A DNA stretch of 42,364 nt from Tritrichomonas foetus (Eukaryota > Parabasalia > Tritrichomonadida > Tritrichomonadidae). The notes under the pieces were generated by a model. It was not told the origin of the DNA, searched no databases, and saw nothing but the letters and a program-made list of their open reading frames with translations. Both the position numbers and the translations under genes were made by a program. Location: assembly GCA_001839685.1 (NCBI GenBank), contig MLAK01000964.1:1-42364 (forward strand), given 5' to 3'. Shown piece by piece: positions 1 to 10,765 of the stretch (the first letter of the stretch is position 1; every line of letters starts with the position of its first letter).

Positions 1-454
1 AGGTTATTCTGATTCATGATTTGTCTCAATTATTGATATTAATCTCCTCTGAAATCAAAGAGTGTTATACTGTTTCCTGTTTAACGAGCTCACGTTTGAC
101 ATTTCTTGAAGTTTCCAAACTTTCAAGTTGGGCCTCTTTTCGAACAAAACATCATCTCCATTCAATTCCTCATTATTTTTTCTTAACTATACGTTAAGAA
201 GACGATAAGTGTCACTTTTGCAAAGCCTAACTCAAATCATAATTTCTATGTGGTATATTAACAAGTTTATTTTGGTCACTTCACTACATTAATCTGTTTC
301 ATTCATAAAAAGTGATTATTTTTTAAAAAAAGAAAATAAATTGTCAAGAAAACATTCAAAATGAGATCGAAGTTGAATTTCTTTTTTACTCTTCTCGTTA
401 TTAATAAGATATTATTAGGATAAATCATTGATTTTGAAATTAATCGAAATTAAA
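1..454. other. Window edge, no supported gene
   Basis: AT-rich sequence downstream of the BEACH gene. The only coding-like trace is a minus-strand open stretch of about 43 codons ending at a TGA at 55-57 (it includes EKRPNLKVWKLQEM). It has an in-frame TAG just upstream and no ATG. It could be a decayed gene end or chance. Confidence 0.5.
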
Positions 455-3400
455 TCAATCCTTATTAATGCGATAGCTCCTAATTTTACCTTCATCATCA
501 CCAACGACAAGCGATTTGTATTCTTTCATATACTCCAATGTGACAACTTCATAATTTACAGCAATATTCTTGTTAACTTCCTCCAAAAAGGGTAATTTGA
601 GGATGTGAATTTCACTGTCCCTCATTGCTGCAGCCACATAATTCATTCCGTCGACCCATTCAATGGCGTCAGTCTTGATAATTGCTGTTTCGAAGGATTT
701 CTCGCAGACTTGTCTCAGATTCTGATCAAGAACGATCAATTTCGATTCATTTAATGTTCCATTCATTCCGACAATAATTTCGCCGAAGTCTGAAATAGAA
801 ATTGATTTTGGCTCGCCAGAGAAAGTGAGTTTGATTCCATTAATGTAATCTCCATTCACTAGTGAAGTGACCATTAAGAAACCATCAGCACTGATTGAGA
901 CACATATTCGTTGTTTTTGATTTATTGCAATTTCTGTGATTTCTGTTTTATGTTTAGCGATAACATTAATTTGTTTCATGTCTTTTGCTTCCCAGATTCT
1001 CAATGTGCTATCCATTGATCCAGTTGCAACAAAACTATCGTTCATTGCGATCGCTGTAATTGCAGTATTATGTTGTCTGTCGATAATGAATGGTTCAAGT
1101 TTTTTATGCATTGCTGTCTTGTTATCAAGTTTAAAGTAATAAAGTGCAGAATCCCAAGGTAATGCAATAATAGCAGCATGACTACAAACAGCCGATCTCA
1201 TTCCCTTTTCGCGTACATCTTCAAGTTCTGGTGGCGAATGCATTCCTAATGTTCCTTTCAAGCCAGCGTCTGAATAAAAGTTGAATTCTGAATCAATTGT
1301 TGAAATTCGACCACTTGATGTAGACATTGCAATTATTGGATTTGTGAAAACTTCTTTAATTTTCATATTTGCTGCAGAAAGGCAAGAAATGAGTGGTTTT
1401 GGTGAGAAATGTCTTCTTGGTGGTTTTTGATCAAAGATTTGAAGTGGGGCTTCACCAAAGCAAGCTGCATATTCACGTACCATTTCGAGATTTTTACCTG
1501 TTCGACCATGTGCAGCAGTTTCGTAATAGAATGGATGGAATAAATTATTATACTTTTCGGAGAGTGGTGGACGGCTCTTTGGTCCAAATATAAGATTAAT
1601 CCATTTGTGAAGATTTGCTGTAACGTATGGACTTTCAAGTGCTGCTCGATTCTTCGTAACAAAGTCAAGAGGAGATTTAGCCCATTTTGGAAGTGTTACA
1701 TCACCAACAACTTCACCAGTTTTAACAAGAACACCAAGATCAAGCTTGTTCTCGTTTACTAAGAAGTCTGGGAAATAGAAGAATTCAGGAATAAGCTCTC
1801 TAAAGTCCATTGAAGAATTGGTAACAGATTCCCAAGCAGCTGGAATATTTACAAAGAGTCTGTCTGCATGATCAAATCGTTGTGATTGTAAAGTAACATG
1901 CAATGATGTAAATGGCTCCATTCTAATCAAATAACCAATAACAACAGCAGCCGAAGAGTAAAATGCGCCATAAAGATAATGTGAATCAGGATCGTTCTTG
2001 AAAGTAGCATCCAAATGTTCTTTAAGAATCTCTAGACGAGTTTTTGAAAATGTTCCAATAGGCTTTGATAAATTACGATAAACTTTGACATCATTTAAAT
2101 CGAGTTTTTCGCTTTCGTAGTCTTGAAGGATCCATGGAAAGACAGGATATTGTGATAAATCATGGTAAGAACGACCAGCATATTTGTTAATCTTCAGAAG
2201 ATAGTCAAAGTTTGACATTTGACCACTGCACCATTTTTCTGATGCGTTTTTGATTAATTGTTGAATGTCTTCTTGATTTAATTGAATGAATTTAATATTT
2301 TGTGTCTTAAATTCATTAATAACCTTTAAGAAGAGTTGCCTTTGCTCATTTTCAGAGAAATCAAAGAAGTATGATTTCTTAACTGTTGTAAAGATTTCAA
2401 CAGCTGTACTTAATAATAAATAGTGTCTTTGGAATACTTTTGTAATGTTTTGTAAAGGTATTCGAACAAATTTTGTTGGTGAATCAAAGATCAGTGTTCC
2501 TTTGATCATTGAAAGTGTTCCAGAATAGTTTTGTTCCATTGTAACCCATGTACAATCTAATTTTAGGATGACTTTTTCATTTGATGTGTTGAAATCACGT
2601 AGTTTCTTTCTGTCTGCAACAACTAATGCTAAATCTCCTTTGAATGGTGTTAATTTAAGTTTAGCAAATTCTTTTTGGTAGATTTCTTGAGCATTTTGAA
2701 CATTTCCAATATCACGAGCGATTGAAGCTGTCTTGTGATCATCGAAATTAAAGTTTGGTTTCATGAAGAATCGACAAAATCTAGTAATTCTGTTCTTTAA
2801 TTTACGGTGTGCTTCATGATCAACTTCAACAGTTTGCCATGGTCCGTTTTCAGATGAAAGGGCTCTGAAAATCTTCTTATATCTCTTAATGGAACTTGTA
2901 TCTTGCTGTTTCCTTGATAAAGCGAATTGTTCCAAAGTTGTTCTTAATGAAACTTCTTCACTCATTTCTCCTTTCTTTAGTTTTCTTGTCAATGGAGCCA
3001 TTCCAATTGCTTCACTGGCAAGATCAAGAATCATTGATTTTCTTTTAGCCTTGAAGTCATCGAATCTCTTCATATTCTTCTCCTTTAATTGCCTACTTCT
3101 TTCAATGAATGGATGTAAGAAAGAAATATTAGTTTCAAATTCAGCAGCAGGTGCAGATTCGGGAACCATGACTTTAAAGTTCTTTAATAAAATATCTGCA
3201 AATAATATCGAATTTGTATAAATGAAGTTCGATGTAACTGATGGATTCTTTTCATGTGCCTTTACAAGTCCTGTAAAGACTTCAGAAAGAGCTCTTCGAT
3301 ATGGTTTGAGATGATCTGAGTGTTTCAGTATGAATTCCAAGAAATCATCTGCAATGTTTAAGAATTCATTCATGTAAGCTGGAATTTGTACACCAATCTT

Positions 3401-6400
3401 AATTAATGTGCCAACCCAGTTTAGTGGTTTAATTTCTTGTGTATTGAGCTCAATCATGGATTCACTTCTATCCATAATTGCTCTGATTAAAAGTTTAGCG
3501 ACATTTACATCATTCCATTTCAATATTTCTTTCTGTTCATTCTTATTAACATTAACAGTATAGTGGAAGTGCGGAGCAGAGCTTCCTTGAATTAAATAAA
3601 TCTTAAATAGATCTTGGAAACAATACATTGTATCATTATTGTCCAAATCTATAGCTGGGACCATGTAAACAAATTGAATGACTTGTGTATAAATTTTATA
3701 ATAAGCTCTTGCAGTGAGAGTTGATGTTGGTTTAATTCGAATATCTTCTGTCTTTAAGAAGTATTCATATATTACACGAATGATATGCAAATAATCATGC
3801 TTTGATTTAAATGAGAGTAAATAAATTAAATTCGAGAAAGTAAAGAATTCATAGAATTTCTTCTCAGATTTAGATTGAGTTTGTTCTAATTCCTTATTAG
3901 TATCATCTTTATTGGTTGATTTCTTTTGTTGTTGTTTAATTAATTGTGATTTGGATTTTGATGGTGTTAATAAAGAATTTGATTTCAGCTGTGACATAAG
4001 AATCGTTGTTGCTTTGATATACATTGCGATTAAGAAATTAATGCATTTTTCACATAATGGAGTAATTGGAGAGTCTGGCGTTGGCATTTGCGCCATTAAT
4101 AGGAGTAAGAATGAATGATCCCAATGTTTGCTGATATCATCTGGATTATGCTCATAGGTACTTAAAATCAAAGTAGTTAATTTGTCAAAGCTCTCAAGTT
4201 TCTTTTCTTCAGATATTTGTTGAATTGCCATTAAGAATAAGGGAATTAAGTGTGATTGTGCAAGAACCCATTTCACTGGTTCTCTTGATGTTACTGATTC
4301 TTTCATTGGCTTAATGATTGCCTTTTCTAAAATTCGAACAAATTCTTCATCGATTGTTTGATAAGCAATTGTAGATATAATTCCAGCATCCCAATCTTGC
4401 ATTGAAAATGGTTTCAAGAAATTAGGATCCAACAAAACATAAATTTGAAGAACTCGGTTTTGGGTTAATGAATTAGGAACTCTCAAAAGATCATAAAATG
4501 TAGAAAATGCATAATCTTTTTGTAAGTATTGAATGATTTTATGATTCTTGCGCTTGAGTAAGTAAATGAAAAGCGAAATGGCTTCTTTCGAAAATTCTAA
4601 GTCCAAGGTTTCACAACAGAATGATATTAACAAAGAAATATCTTCTTCGGTTAAGAAAAGATCAGTCATTTGTTTAATAATAGCCCAGAAATTATTACGA
4701 ATTGATGAACAATCTACTGGACGTTGCCCTTCAATATTTTTATTCAAAATATCCATTTTTGGCTCATCAACAAGACAAATATTTCGATTTGAGTTATGAT
4801 CCCATAAATAAACTCTCATTAACATTAAAAGTTTACTAATTCCAAATCCTTTTAAGAAGGCAGTTGATGCATTTTTAGCTGTAATTCTTTGGAAAATAGT
4901 ATTATAAAACTTCATATAGGCTTTTGTTTGGAATTCTAATGGCAAATATAACCAGAGTTTAAAATTAAACAAAATATGATCAATAACTTGAAGAACTAAT
5001 GGAACAAATTTAATTGAATCAACGAATTCACAAAGTATATCAATGATTTCATCATGCTCGACATTCTTTAATGAAGAAATACTGATCAAAAATGCTAAAA
5101 TGGAAGGTCCATTAATATTCCTGAATGAACGTTGAACAAAAGTTAATTCATCAGATCTGAAAATTGATGTAAGAAGTTGGAATAATTTAATGAGGAAATC
5201 ACGTTCTATTGGTTTCCCTGAGATTATTTCTTGATCTAGTTGACCAAAGAATGGAAGAACAGCCTGAACTCCACCAAGAAGATCCAAAAGATATGTTGGC
5301 TCAGGCTCTGTGTTATAAACTGAACCAGTTACACGTAGAGTTTGTGATGAAACAGTATTGATAGCAAATTTTCCTGATATTGATGTAGCATGGAAAGCAT
5401 ACAGGATTTGCGAAGCAACATCGCTCGTGAAAAGTGGTTTAAAGTATGCAATAAACCCTTTTTGTTCAGATGGATGGAATGATACTGCTTTTGTTTTAGG
5501 TAATAGATTATAGGATTTAATTAATTCTCTACCAAGTCCTTCCTTTGGACATAAAATTCTACAAACCTTGCATGGAACATTATGGAACGCTTGGAAGTGA
5601 ATGAATGAAGATTTGAATGTAATTTTCTTGTATTGTGTGATATAGCTTCGATTAGGTTTCACTTCGGTATTACGTGAATCACAATTTTGAATTACTTCGA
5701 ATTGTTGTGGAGTGAAAATGATTCCAATTGATGTCCAACAATTTGTTTGAAGTGGCTCTTCCCACTCAACTTCATGAATAATCTCATTATCTTTTAAGAA
5801 TAAAGAAAACTTTTTATTCTTCCATTCAAGTGTAATTTTTGAATTCGGAGAACTGAATTCCAATAATTTCCCATTGAAATCATCAGTTGTAAAGATTATG
5901 TCAAAGTATAACGAAAATCCTTTTGTATTTATTAAGTCAAGAGGAATTTCAGGAAGTTGAATATGCGAATTAACACCAGAAAGATCAAAGAAAGAAGTAG
6001 GAATATTCTTTCGCTTAATAAACAAGTTATTCATAAGTTCGATAATCTTCATAGTGAAGAAAGGCCTCTTATGATCTGGTAAAGATGCACAAAGCCTGAA
6101 CAATGAACAAAAATCTTTACTTTTTAGTGAGCATAAGCTAAGTGAATAGAATAAATCGAAGATTACATTGAAAACATCATCTGACTCTACTTTCGTACGA
6201 TATTCATTAATCTTTTGAAGAAGCAATGATGATAAATCAAGAGCAGATAAAGAATACTTCACATTTTCATCAAATGAAATACATTCGGTTAAAAATTTAA
6301 CAAATTCTACAATTTCACCACTTTTTTCTTTCAATATATAAATTAAAGAAATGGGAGCAGGATTTTTAATGATTCTTGGTTCACTATCATTTTTATTATC

Positions 6401-8644
6401 TTCGAAGACAATTTTCCATAAGTTTGAAATATCAAAATCTTTTGGAACAAGATCAGATATACGTAAAAATACATCAAAATTAATTGGATACTCAGGATTT
6501 GTTGTCATTTTAGTAAAAAGATCAACTAATCCATAAAAAGTATCATTTGAATTCAATTTTCGTGAAGCCTGAACTAAGAAATCCAAGAAATTTGTTTCCG
6601 AGAATAATTTGGAGATTTCAAATGGGTTTATTTCATAACCAGACGATGAACAATTCAATAAAATAGTGATTAAATGATCATTAATTTCAAATGATTCAAA
6701 AAATTTAACAATAATTGCCATTACTGGAGATTTCCTCGAAAATTGTTGGAAAATGAATAAAAGTTGACACGCTGAAAAGTTAACAGTTGAATCATCATAG
6801 AAATGTGATAAAATCACTTGTGAAAACAATTTGCATTCAAAAAGATATTGAAATACAAGTGGGAATGAATCAATTCGATCAATGAATTTTAATAATTGGG
6901 TTCTTGTTTCAATAACTTTATGAATATTTTCATCAGGTTTAGCATTGACTGCATTTTTAACATCAAGATGATGCCTATACATTAATTCGGCGAGATATTC
7001 AGCCATTTTTTCAGCAAAATTGCATTTTTGAGCTGCTCTTACAAATGTTGTTGGTGATTTCCCAGCACATTTTGCTAAGCCATCAAGTAACTGTTGATCA
7101 ACATCTAATTCTTCAATTTTGCTGAATAAAAATGTCATGAAATCAGATAAGAAAAATGGATCTCTGAGCATATATTTTTCAGTCATTAATATTGTCAAAT
7201 TAATGATGAAATCTCTGAGAGATTGATCAGTATACATATTAAAGGCACAATTTAGTGTTACAGTGAAAAAATTCATTTTATGTAATTCAGAAGCAATTGG
7301 TGCAGGATTAAATAAAACAAAATTATTTAACCAAGTAAATAAGAAAAATGGATAGATTGGAAGCTGATGTAATAATTTCCTATATAAAACACCTTTCATA
7401 AAGTTAGTATTAATTGTTGCTTGTGTTTCTTTGGAGCCGACTTCACAAAGTGTTTTAATAGATTGGAGTAATTCACATAAATCTTTATTATCTTCAACAT
7501 AATCAGGTGTTTTCAGAACAATTTCATATCGCTCGGAGAACTTTTTTCGTTCGATATCTGAAAAAGCTGGAAAATCTTCTTGAAATGTTCGATTGATCTT
7601 TTCTTGAATTATTTTGAATTGATTAGTCAGTTTCTTATTGAAATTCTTTCGTTCTTCATCAAGTTCCATTTCATCAATATCTTGACCAAATTCGACATCT
7701 TTTTCATATGCCTCTTTCTCTTTTTCTTGTTGTGGAATGATTTTTTCTTGATCTAAATTGAATTCGATCATCTTCAAAGATGCTTCAATATATATCACCA
7801 AAAATGCTGCATTCTTTGGATCAAAGATGTATGTTGTAACGTCACGACTAATTAAAGAAAGTGAAACGATGAAACTTAACAATTCTTTTCGGCAAATCAA
7901 ATTCAATGGTTTTTCAATCATTAGTTTCAATGCATGTCTCAATAAATCCATATAATTAATATTACATTTTTTTGATAAATTCATAAATTTCTTTAAAAAT
8001 GTTAATAAATTAATAAAGATTTGATTTTGTTCATTCGTAAATTCACATTTGCCTCTAAAAGTGTAAAGACAATTGAAGAAAAATGACAAAACTTTTGACA
8101 CTTCTTTCTCAGTTGCAATTTTTTCAATAGAAAATAATTGAAGTGAAAGGTCAATTAAATTCTGATAAGTTGCATATCTTTCTTCTGAAATGTCAACATC
8201 AATCATTCTTTTGGTTAATTTACTTAAAACAAATGTTAGTGATGTTGAATATTGATGCATGAATTTTTTATTGATTTCGATTTCATTTATCATTTTCTTG
8301 AATGTGGTTATCATTGCCTCTAAAAATTGATAATGATTCGACCTAATCAATTGTGGCATAAAATATCCAATTGCTATTAATTGTCGAACTGATGTACCAA
8401 AATCGGCAGATTCGGTATCGATGTCGAGAAGATTCAAAAAATCGAAGATAACTGGAATGGCTAATGATTGCTTGTTCGAATGCCGCGAAAAAATGAACTG
8501 TTTTACGAGTGCACCATCATATTGAAATGACTCTGAATTTTCATTCACAGGAATAGAAAAAACTTCGAAAATATCGTCAAAATCGGCTGCGGTGAATTTC
8601 GGGCTGGTTTCGTGACTGATTACGACATATCGAGATAAATTCAT
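455..8644 (-). CDS. BEACH domain and WD40 repeat protein (neurobeachin/LYST/Lvs-type)
   Basis: A 2729-residue intronless protein of the BEACH family, large scaffolds that act in vesicle trafficking, lysosome or contractile-vacuole biology and autophagy. The first 900 residues or so are helical and armadillo-like. Around 910-1040 there is a concanavalin/LamG-like beta region, as in neurobeachins. A PH-like segment lies at about 2030-2130. The BEACH domain runs from about 2136 to 2410, with NFDYLLKINKYAGRS, YPVFPWIL, a variant of the family SPEFFY motif (ELIPEFFYFPDFLVN) and a LHKWINLIFG segment. The C-terminal 230 residues form WD40 repeats; one clear blade reads ATGSMDSTLRIWE. This is the usual family order and size. 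A lysine/glutamine-rich linker lies near residues 1530-1560. The start is the only ATG before a stop-rich spacer. Which subfamily it belongs to cannot be decided by eye. Confidence 0.93.
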   Translation of the reverse strand: MNLSRYVVISHETSPKFTAADFDDIFEVFSIPVNENSESFQYDGALVKQFIFSRHSNKQSLAIPVIFDFLNLLDIDTESADFGTSVRQLIAIGYFMPQLIRSNHYQFLEAMITTFKKMINEIEINKKFMHQYSTSLTFVLSKLTKRMIDVDISEERYATYQNLIDLSLQLFSIEKIATEKEVSKVLSFFFNCLYTFRGKCEFTNEQNQIFINLLTFLKKFMNLSKKCNINYMDLLRHALKLMIEKPLNLICRKELLSFIVSLSLISRDVTTYIFDPKNAAFLVIYIEASLKMIEFNLDQEKIIPQQEKEKEAYEKDVEFGQDIDEMELDEERKNFNKKLTNQFKIIQEKINRTFQEDFPAFSDIERKKFSERYEIVLKTPDYVEDNKDLCELLQSIKTLCEVGSKETQATINTNFMKGVLYRKLLHQLPIYPFFLFTWLNNFVLFNPAPIASELHKMNFFTVTLNCAFNMYTDQSLRDFIINLTILMTEKYMLRDPFFLSDFMTFLFSKIEELDVDQQLLDGLAKCAGKSPTTFVRAAQKCNFAEKMAEYLAELMYRHHLDVKNAVNAKPDENIHKVIETRTQLLKFIDRIDSFPLVFQYLFECKLFSQVILSHFYDDSTVNFSACQLLFIFQQFSRKSPVMAIIVKFFESFEINDHLITILLNCSSSGYEINPFEISKLFSETNFLDFLVQASRKLNSNDTFYGLVDLFTKMTTNPEYPINFDVFLRISDLVPKDFDISNLWKIVFEDNKNDSEPRIIKNPAPISLIYILKEKSGEIVEFVKFLTECISFDENVKYSLSALDLSSLLLQKINEYRTKVESDDVFNVIFDLFYSLSLCSLKSKDFCSLFRLCASLPDHKRPFFTMKIIELMNNLFIKRKNIPTSFFDLSGVNSHIQLPEIPLDLINTKGFSLYFDIIFTTDDFNGKLLEFSSPNSKITLEWKNKKFSLFLKDNEIIHEVEWEEPLQTNCWTSIGIIFTPQQFEVIQNCDSRNTEVKPNRSYITQYKKITFKSSFIHFQAFHNVPCKVCRILCPKEGLGRELIKSYNLLPKTKAVSFHPSEQKGFIAYFKPLFTSDVASQILYAFHATSISGKFAINTVSSQTLRVTGSVYNTEPEPTYLLDLLGGVQAVLPFFGQLDQEIISGKPIERDFLIKLFQLLTSIFRSDELTFVQRSFRNINGPSILAFLISISSLKNVEHDEIIDILCEFVDSIKFVPLVLQVIDHILFNFKLWLYLPLEFQTKAYMKFYNTIFQRITAKNASTAFLKGFGISKLLMLMRVYLWDHNSNRNICLVDEPKMDILNKNIEGQRPVDCSSIRNNFWAIIKQMTDLFLTEEDISLLISFCCETLDLEFSKEAISLFIYLLKRKNHKIIQYLQKDYAFSTFYDLLRVPNSLTQNRVLQIYVLLDPNFLKPFSMQDWDAGIISTIAYQTIDEEFVRILEKAIIKPMKESVTSREPVKWVLAQSHLIPLFLMAIQQISEEKKLESFDKLTTLILSTYEHNPDDISKHWDHSFLLLLMAQMPTPDSPITPLCEKCINFLIAMYIKATTILMSQLKSNSLLTPSKSKSQLIKQQQKKSTNKDDTNKELEQTQSKSEKKFYEFFTFSNLIYLLSFKSKHDYLHIIRVIYEYFLKTEDIRIKPTSTLTARAYYKIYTQVIQFVYMVPAIDLDNNDTMYCFQDLFKIYLIQGSSAPHFHYTVNVNKNEQKEILKWNDVNVAKLLIRAIMDRSESMIELNTQEIKPLNWVGTLIKIGVQIPAYMNEFLNIADDFLEFILKHSDHLKPYRRALSEVFTGLVKAHEKNPSVTSNFIYTNSILFADILLKNFKVMVPESAPAAEFETNISFLHPFIERSRQLKEKNMKRFDDFKAKRKSMILDLASEAIGMAPLTRKLKKGEMSEEVSLRTTLEQFALSRKQQDTSSIKRYKKIFRALSSENGPWQTVEVDHEAHRKLKNRITRFCRFFMKPNFNFDDHKTASIARDIGNVQNAQEIYQKEFAKLKLTPFKGDLALVVADRKKLRDFNTSNEKVILKLDCTWVTMEQNYSGTLSMIKGTLIFDSPTKFVRIPLQNITKVFQRHYLLLSTAVEIFTTVKKSYFFDFSENEQRQLFLKVINEFKTQNIKFIQLNQEDIQQLIKNASEKWCSGQMSNFDYLLKINKYAGRSYHDLSQYPVFPWILQDYESEKLDLNDVKVYRNLSKPIGTFSKTRLEILKEHLDATFKNDPDSHYLYGAFYSSAAVVIGYLIRMEPFTSLHVTLQSQRFDHADRLFVNIPAAWESVTNSSMDFRELIPEFFYFPDFLVNENKLDLGVLVKTGEVVGDVTLPKWAKSPLDFVTKNRAALESPYVTANLHKWINLIFGPKSRPPLSEKYNNLFHPFYYETAAHGRTGKNLEMVREYAACFGEAPLQIFDQKPPRRHFSPKPLISCLSAANMKIKEVFTNPIIAMSTSSGRISTIDSEFNFYSDAGLKGTLGMHSPPELEDVREKGMRSAVCSHAAIIALPWDSALYYFKLDNKTAMHKKLEPFIIDRQHNTAITAIAMNDSFVATGSMDSTLRIWEAKDMKQINVIAKHKTEITEIAINQKQRICVSISADGFLMVTSLVNGDYINGIKLTFSGEPKSISISDFGEIIVGMNGTLNESKLIVLDQNLRQVCEKSFETAIIKTDAIEWVDGMNYVAAAMRDSEIHILKLPFLEEVNKNIAVNYEVVTLEYMKEYKSLVVGDDEGKIRSYRINKD

Positions 8645-9369
8645 GATTTTTCAAAAGCGATTCTATTATTTTCTATTGACATTGATTTGAAATGATATTT
8701 TTGATAAGAAATACTCTTTTTATTGTAAGTTTTCTGGCTTTTTATATATATGACATATAAACTTTTTGTATTGATATTGAATAAATTTGAATTAAGATTT
8801 ACAGAAAACATAAGATGATTATCGTTTTTCTACAAAAGAAAGAATCATTACTGGAAAAAAAATTATCTGATATTTTAGGAATCACTCTGATTTTTTTGAT
8901 TGAGACATTTTTAAACATGTAGTTTGAGTTCCACAGTAGGAATTAAAGTTCCTTTGAGATTTGATATGAGAAAAAAAATAGACTAGTTCCACTCAAAGTC
9001 AGCTCTTTATCGAATAATTCATATTGTAAACTCAATAAAAGTATAATTAGATGAAAATCAAAATAAATTTGACTTTTTTATCCCATTCAAATAATGAAAT
9101 CAAATCATCTAATGAAATCAAATCATTTAATGAAATCAAATCATTTAATGAAATCAAATCATTTAATGAAATCAAATCATTTAATGAAATCAAATCATTT
9201 AATGAAATCAAATCATCTAATGAAAACACAGAATAAGAAAATTCCTGAAAAATAAATAATAACAAAATCCGTATTTTGAAAGTTGATTTAGAACAAAACA
9301 AAAAAAATACATTTTCGCATTATAAGCCTATAATATAAATTATTACATTACAATAATGACATTTGTTGA
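8645..9369. other. Intergenic spacer with 18-bp tandem repeat
   Basis: This is the 5' flank of the BEACH gene and the 3' flank of the 9370-10239 gene, both on the minus strand. Apart from the tandem repeat at 9093-9218 it is AT-rich with homopolymer runs, and I see no gene. Confidence 0.6.
9093..9218. repeat. 18-bp tandem repeat, seven copies
   Basis: Seven head-to-tail copies of AATGAAATCAAATCATYT. The first and last copies end in TCT and the five inner copies in TTT, so the array is symmetric in its variants. Because the unit is a multiple of three and free of stops in two frames, it makes short open frames on both strands (NEIKSF and LISLND repeats). I read these as by-products, not genes. 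Inner copies are identical, which suggests recent expansion by slippage or unequal exchange. Confidence 0.97.
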
Positions 9370-10239
9370 TCATTCGTTGTGTTTGGAATCGTTTTTATTG
9401 CTTTCATCATCTTGCAAGAATGTTGGAAGGGGAATTGCAGTATTTACCAAATATTTATATATCCTTCTTGCACAATAACTTTTATTTAATATTGATGGTG
9501 TGTCAAAATCAGGTGTAATAAACTCTTTCGGAGCCGAACTCGCTATTATATTTTTTAGTCTTTTTTGACCTTTATTCAAAGAAATATTCGAAACTCCATT
9601 ATCCAATGAACCATTCAAAAGAATGGCTTTTTCACCACTTTTTTGTTGTGGAACTTCATGATGGGCATAAATCCAAACTTGATTTTGTATTTCAGTTGGC
9701 GTGATTTGCACAATATCATTATTTTCATTTCTCTGTTCATCAAAATAGGTAGATTTACCATTTTTTTCGCTACTTGAAGCACTACTTGATATTTGATTAT
9801 TTTCTTTTAAGTCAGTGAGACTGTGGTTCGAAATTAATGAATCACATCTTGATAAAACGTTTGATGTTTCTTTACATGATGGCGGTTCAGTTGTGTGGTT
9901 AGAATCCTCAGAAATAGTCAAACCTTGCGTATGAATCGCATTTTCCGCAGACTGCCTTAAAAATGATAATTTTGAAGTTGGCTGTATTCGAAATTGGCCT
10001 GTGCCCTCTGAATATAAAAGCGAATGATCAATTTCTGATATTTCATCTTTCGTGAATAAACCATTGCAATTGGAGAAACCCGGATATGGCTGCAATTTTG
10101 GCGCTTCGGCTTCTATTTCAGGAATTACACGACTTTTTCGGTTTCCATTAACTGTATTAGCACCACGTGACTCAATGGGCTTTATAGTTATAAATTGGAC
10201 ATCCAAATATTTAAGTTTTTTCGCATTCGAAGTTTTCAT
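9370..10239 (-). CDS. Hypothetical protein, 289 residues, disordered
   Basis: I do not recognise a family. The protein begins with a basic stretch (KTSNAKKLKYLDVQF), and the middle (about 100-170) is rich in serine, asparagine and acidic residues and looks disordered. The C-terminal third is the most structured part, with AHHEVPQQKSGEKAILLNG and a segment ending in YCARRIYKYLVNTAIPLP before an acidic tail. There is no signal peptide or membrane segment. Base composition and codon use resemble the neighbours, and the ATG is the first in the open frame, so it is probably a real gene. Two serine-proline or threonine-proline sites (TPTE, TPDFDTP) could be phosphorylated by proline-directed kinases; that is inference. 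Confidence 0.7.
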   Translation of the reverse strand: MKTSNAKKLKYLDVQFITIKPIESRGANTVNGNRKSRVIPEIEAEAPKLQPYPGFSNCNGLFTKDEISEIDHSLLYSEGTGQFRIQPTSKLSFLRQSAENAIHTQGLTISEDSNHTTEPPSCKETSNVLSRCDSLISNHSLTDLKENNQISSSASSSEKNGKSTYFDEQRNENNDIVQITPTEIQNQVWIYAHHEVPQQKSGEKAILLNGSLDNGVSNISLNKGQKRLKNIIASSAPKEFITPDFDTPSILNKSYCARRIYKYLVNTAIPLPTFLQDDESNKNDSKHNE

Positions 10240-10765
10240 TTAAACTTTTTCTTAATAAATTATGTTGTTTATCTAAAATTGAAAGAAAAAACGAAAAGAA
10301 GCTTTCTTCATTCTCAATTTTAATAGATAATTTGGCTCTTGATTCAAGAGTCATGATCACAATTTTTAACCAAATATAAATAGAAATAATCATAACGTGT
10401 TTTGGAAAACCGATCAATCCTTCAACGCTCAATAAAAATTTCAGGATACATTATCAAAAACCGAAACCCTACCTAATTTCATCAACACATTGACTATAAA
10501 ATTTCCATTTGGATAAAACTTTTGTATTGATGGAATAGCTGTAATTCGAATAATGAAAGGATTTTTGCAACATGAGTCTTGTTATTTGACCTTTATTTGA
10601 CCTTTCACAATATTATCTACCTTCGAATGAACGCATATTATTTAATAAATACATTTAATAAACACAGAAAAGGTTACGAATTATGTTAATTTAATTAAAA
10701 AACAATTATTAAAATAATATTAAAATCCGGACCGGTGAATCAGCCATAGATTTCCTTCAAATTGA
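10240..10765. other. Intergenic spacer
   Basis: Separates two minus-strand genes. It contains a short direct repeat (two copies of TTTGACC near 10577-10600) and AT-rich tracts. No gene seen. Confidence 0.5.

Noticed and set aside
9047..9301. Small proteins made of NEIKSF or LISLND repeats
   Set aside because: They exist only because the 18-bp repeat has no stops. There is no start context and no conserved sequence outside the array.
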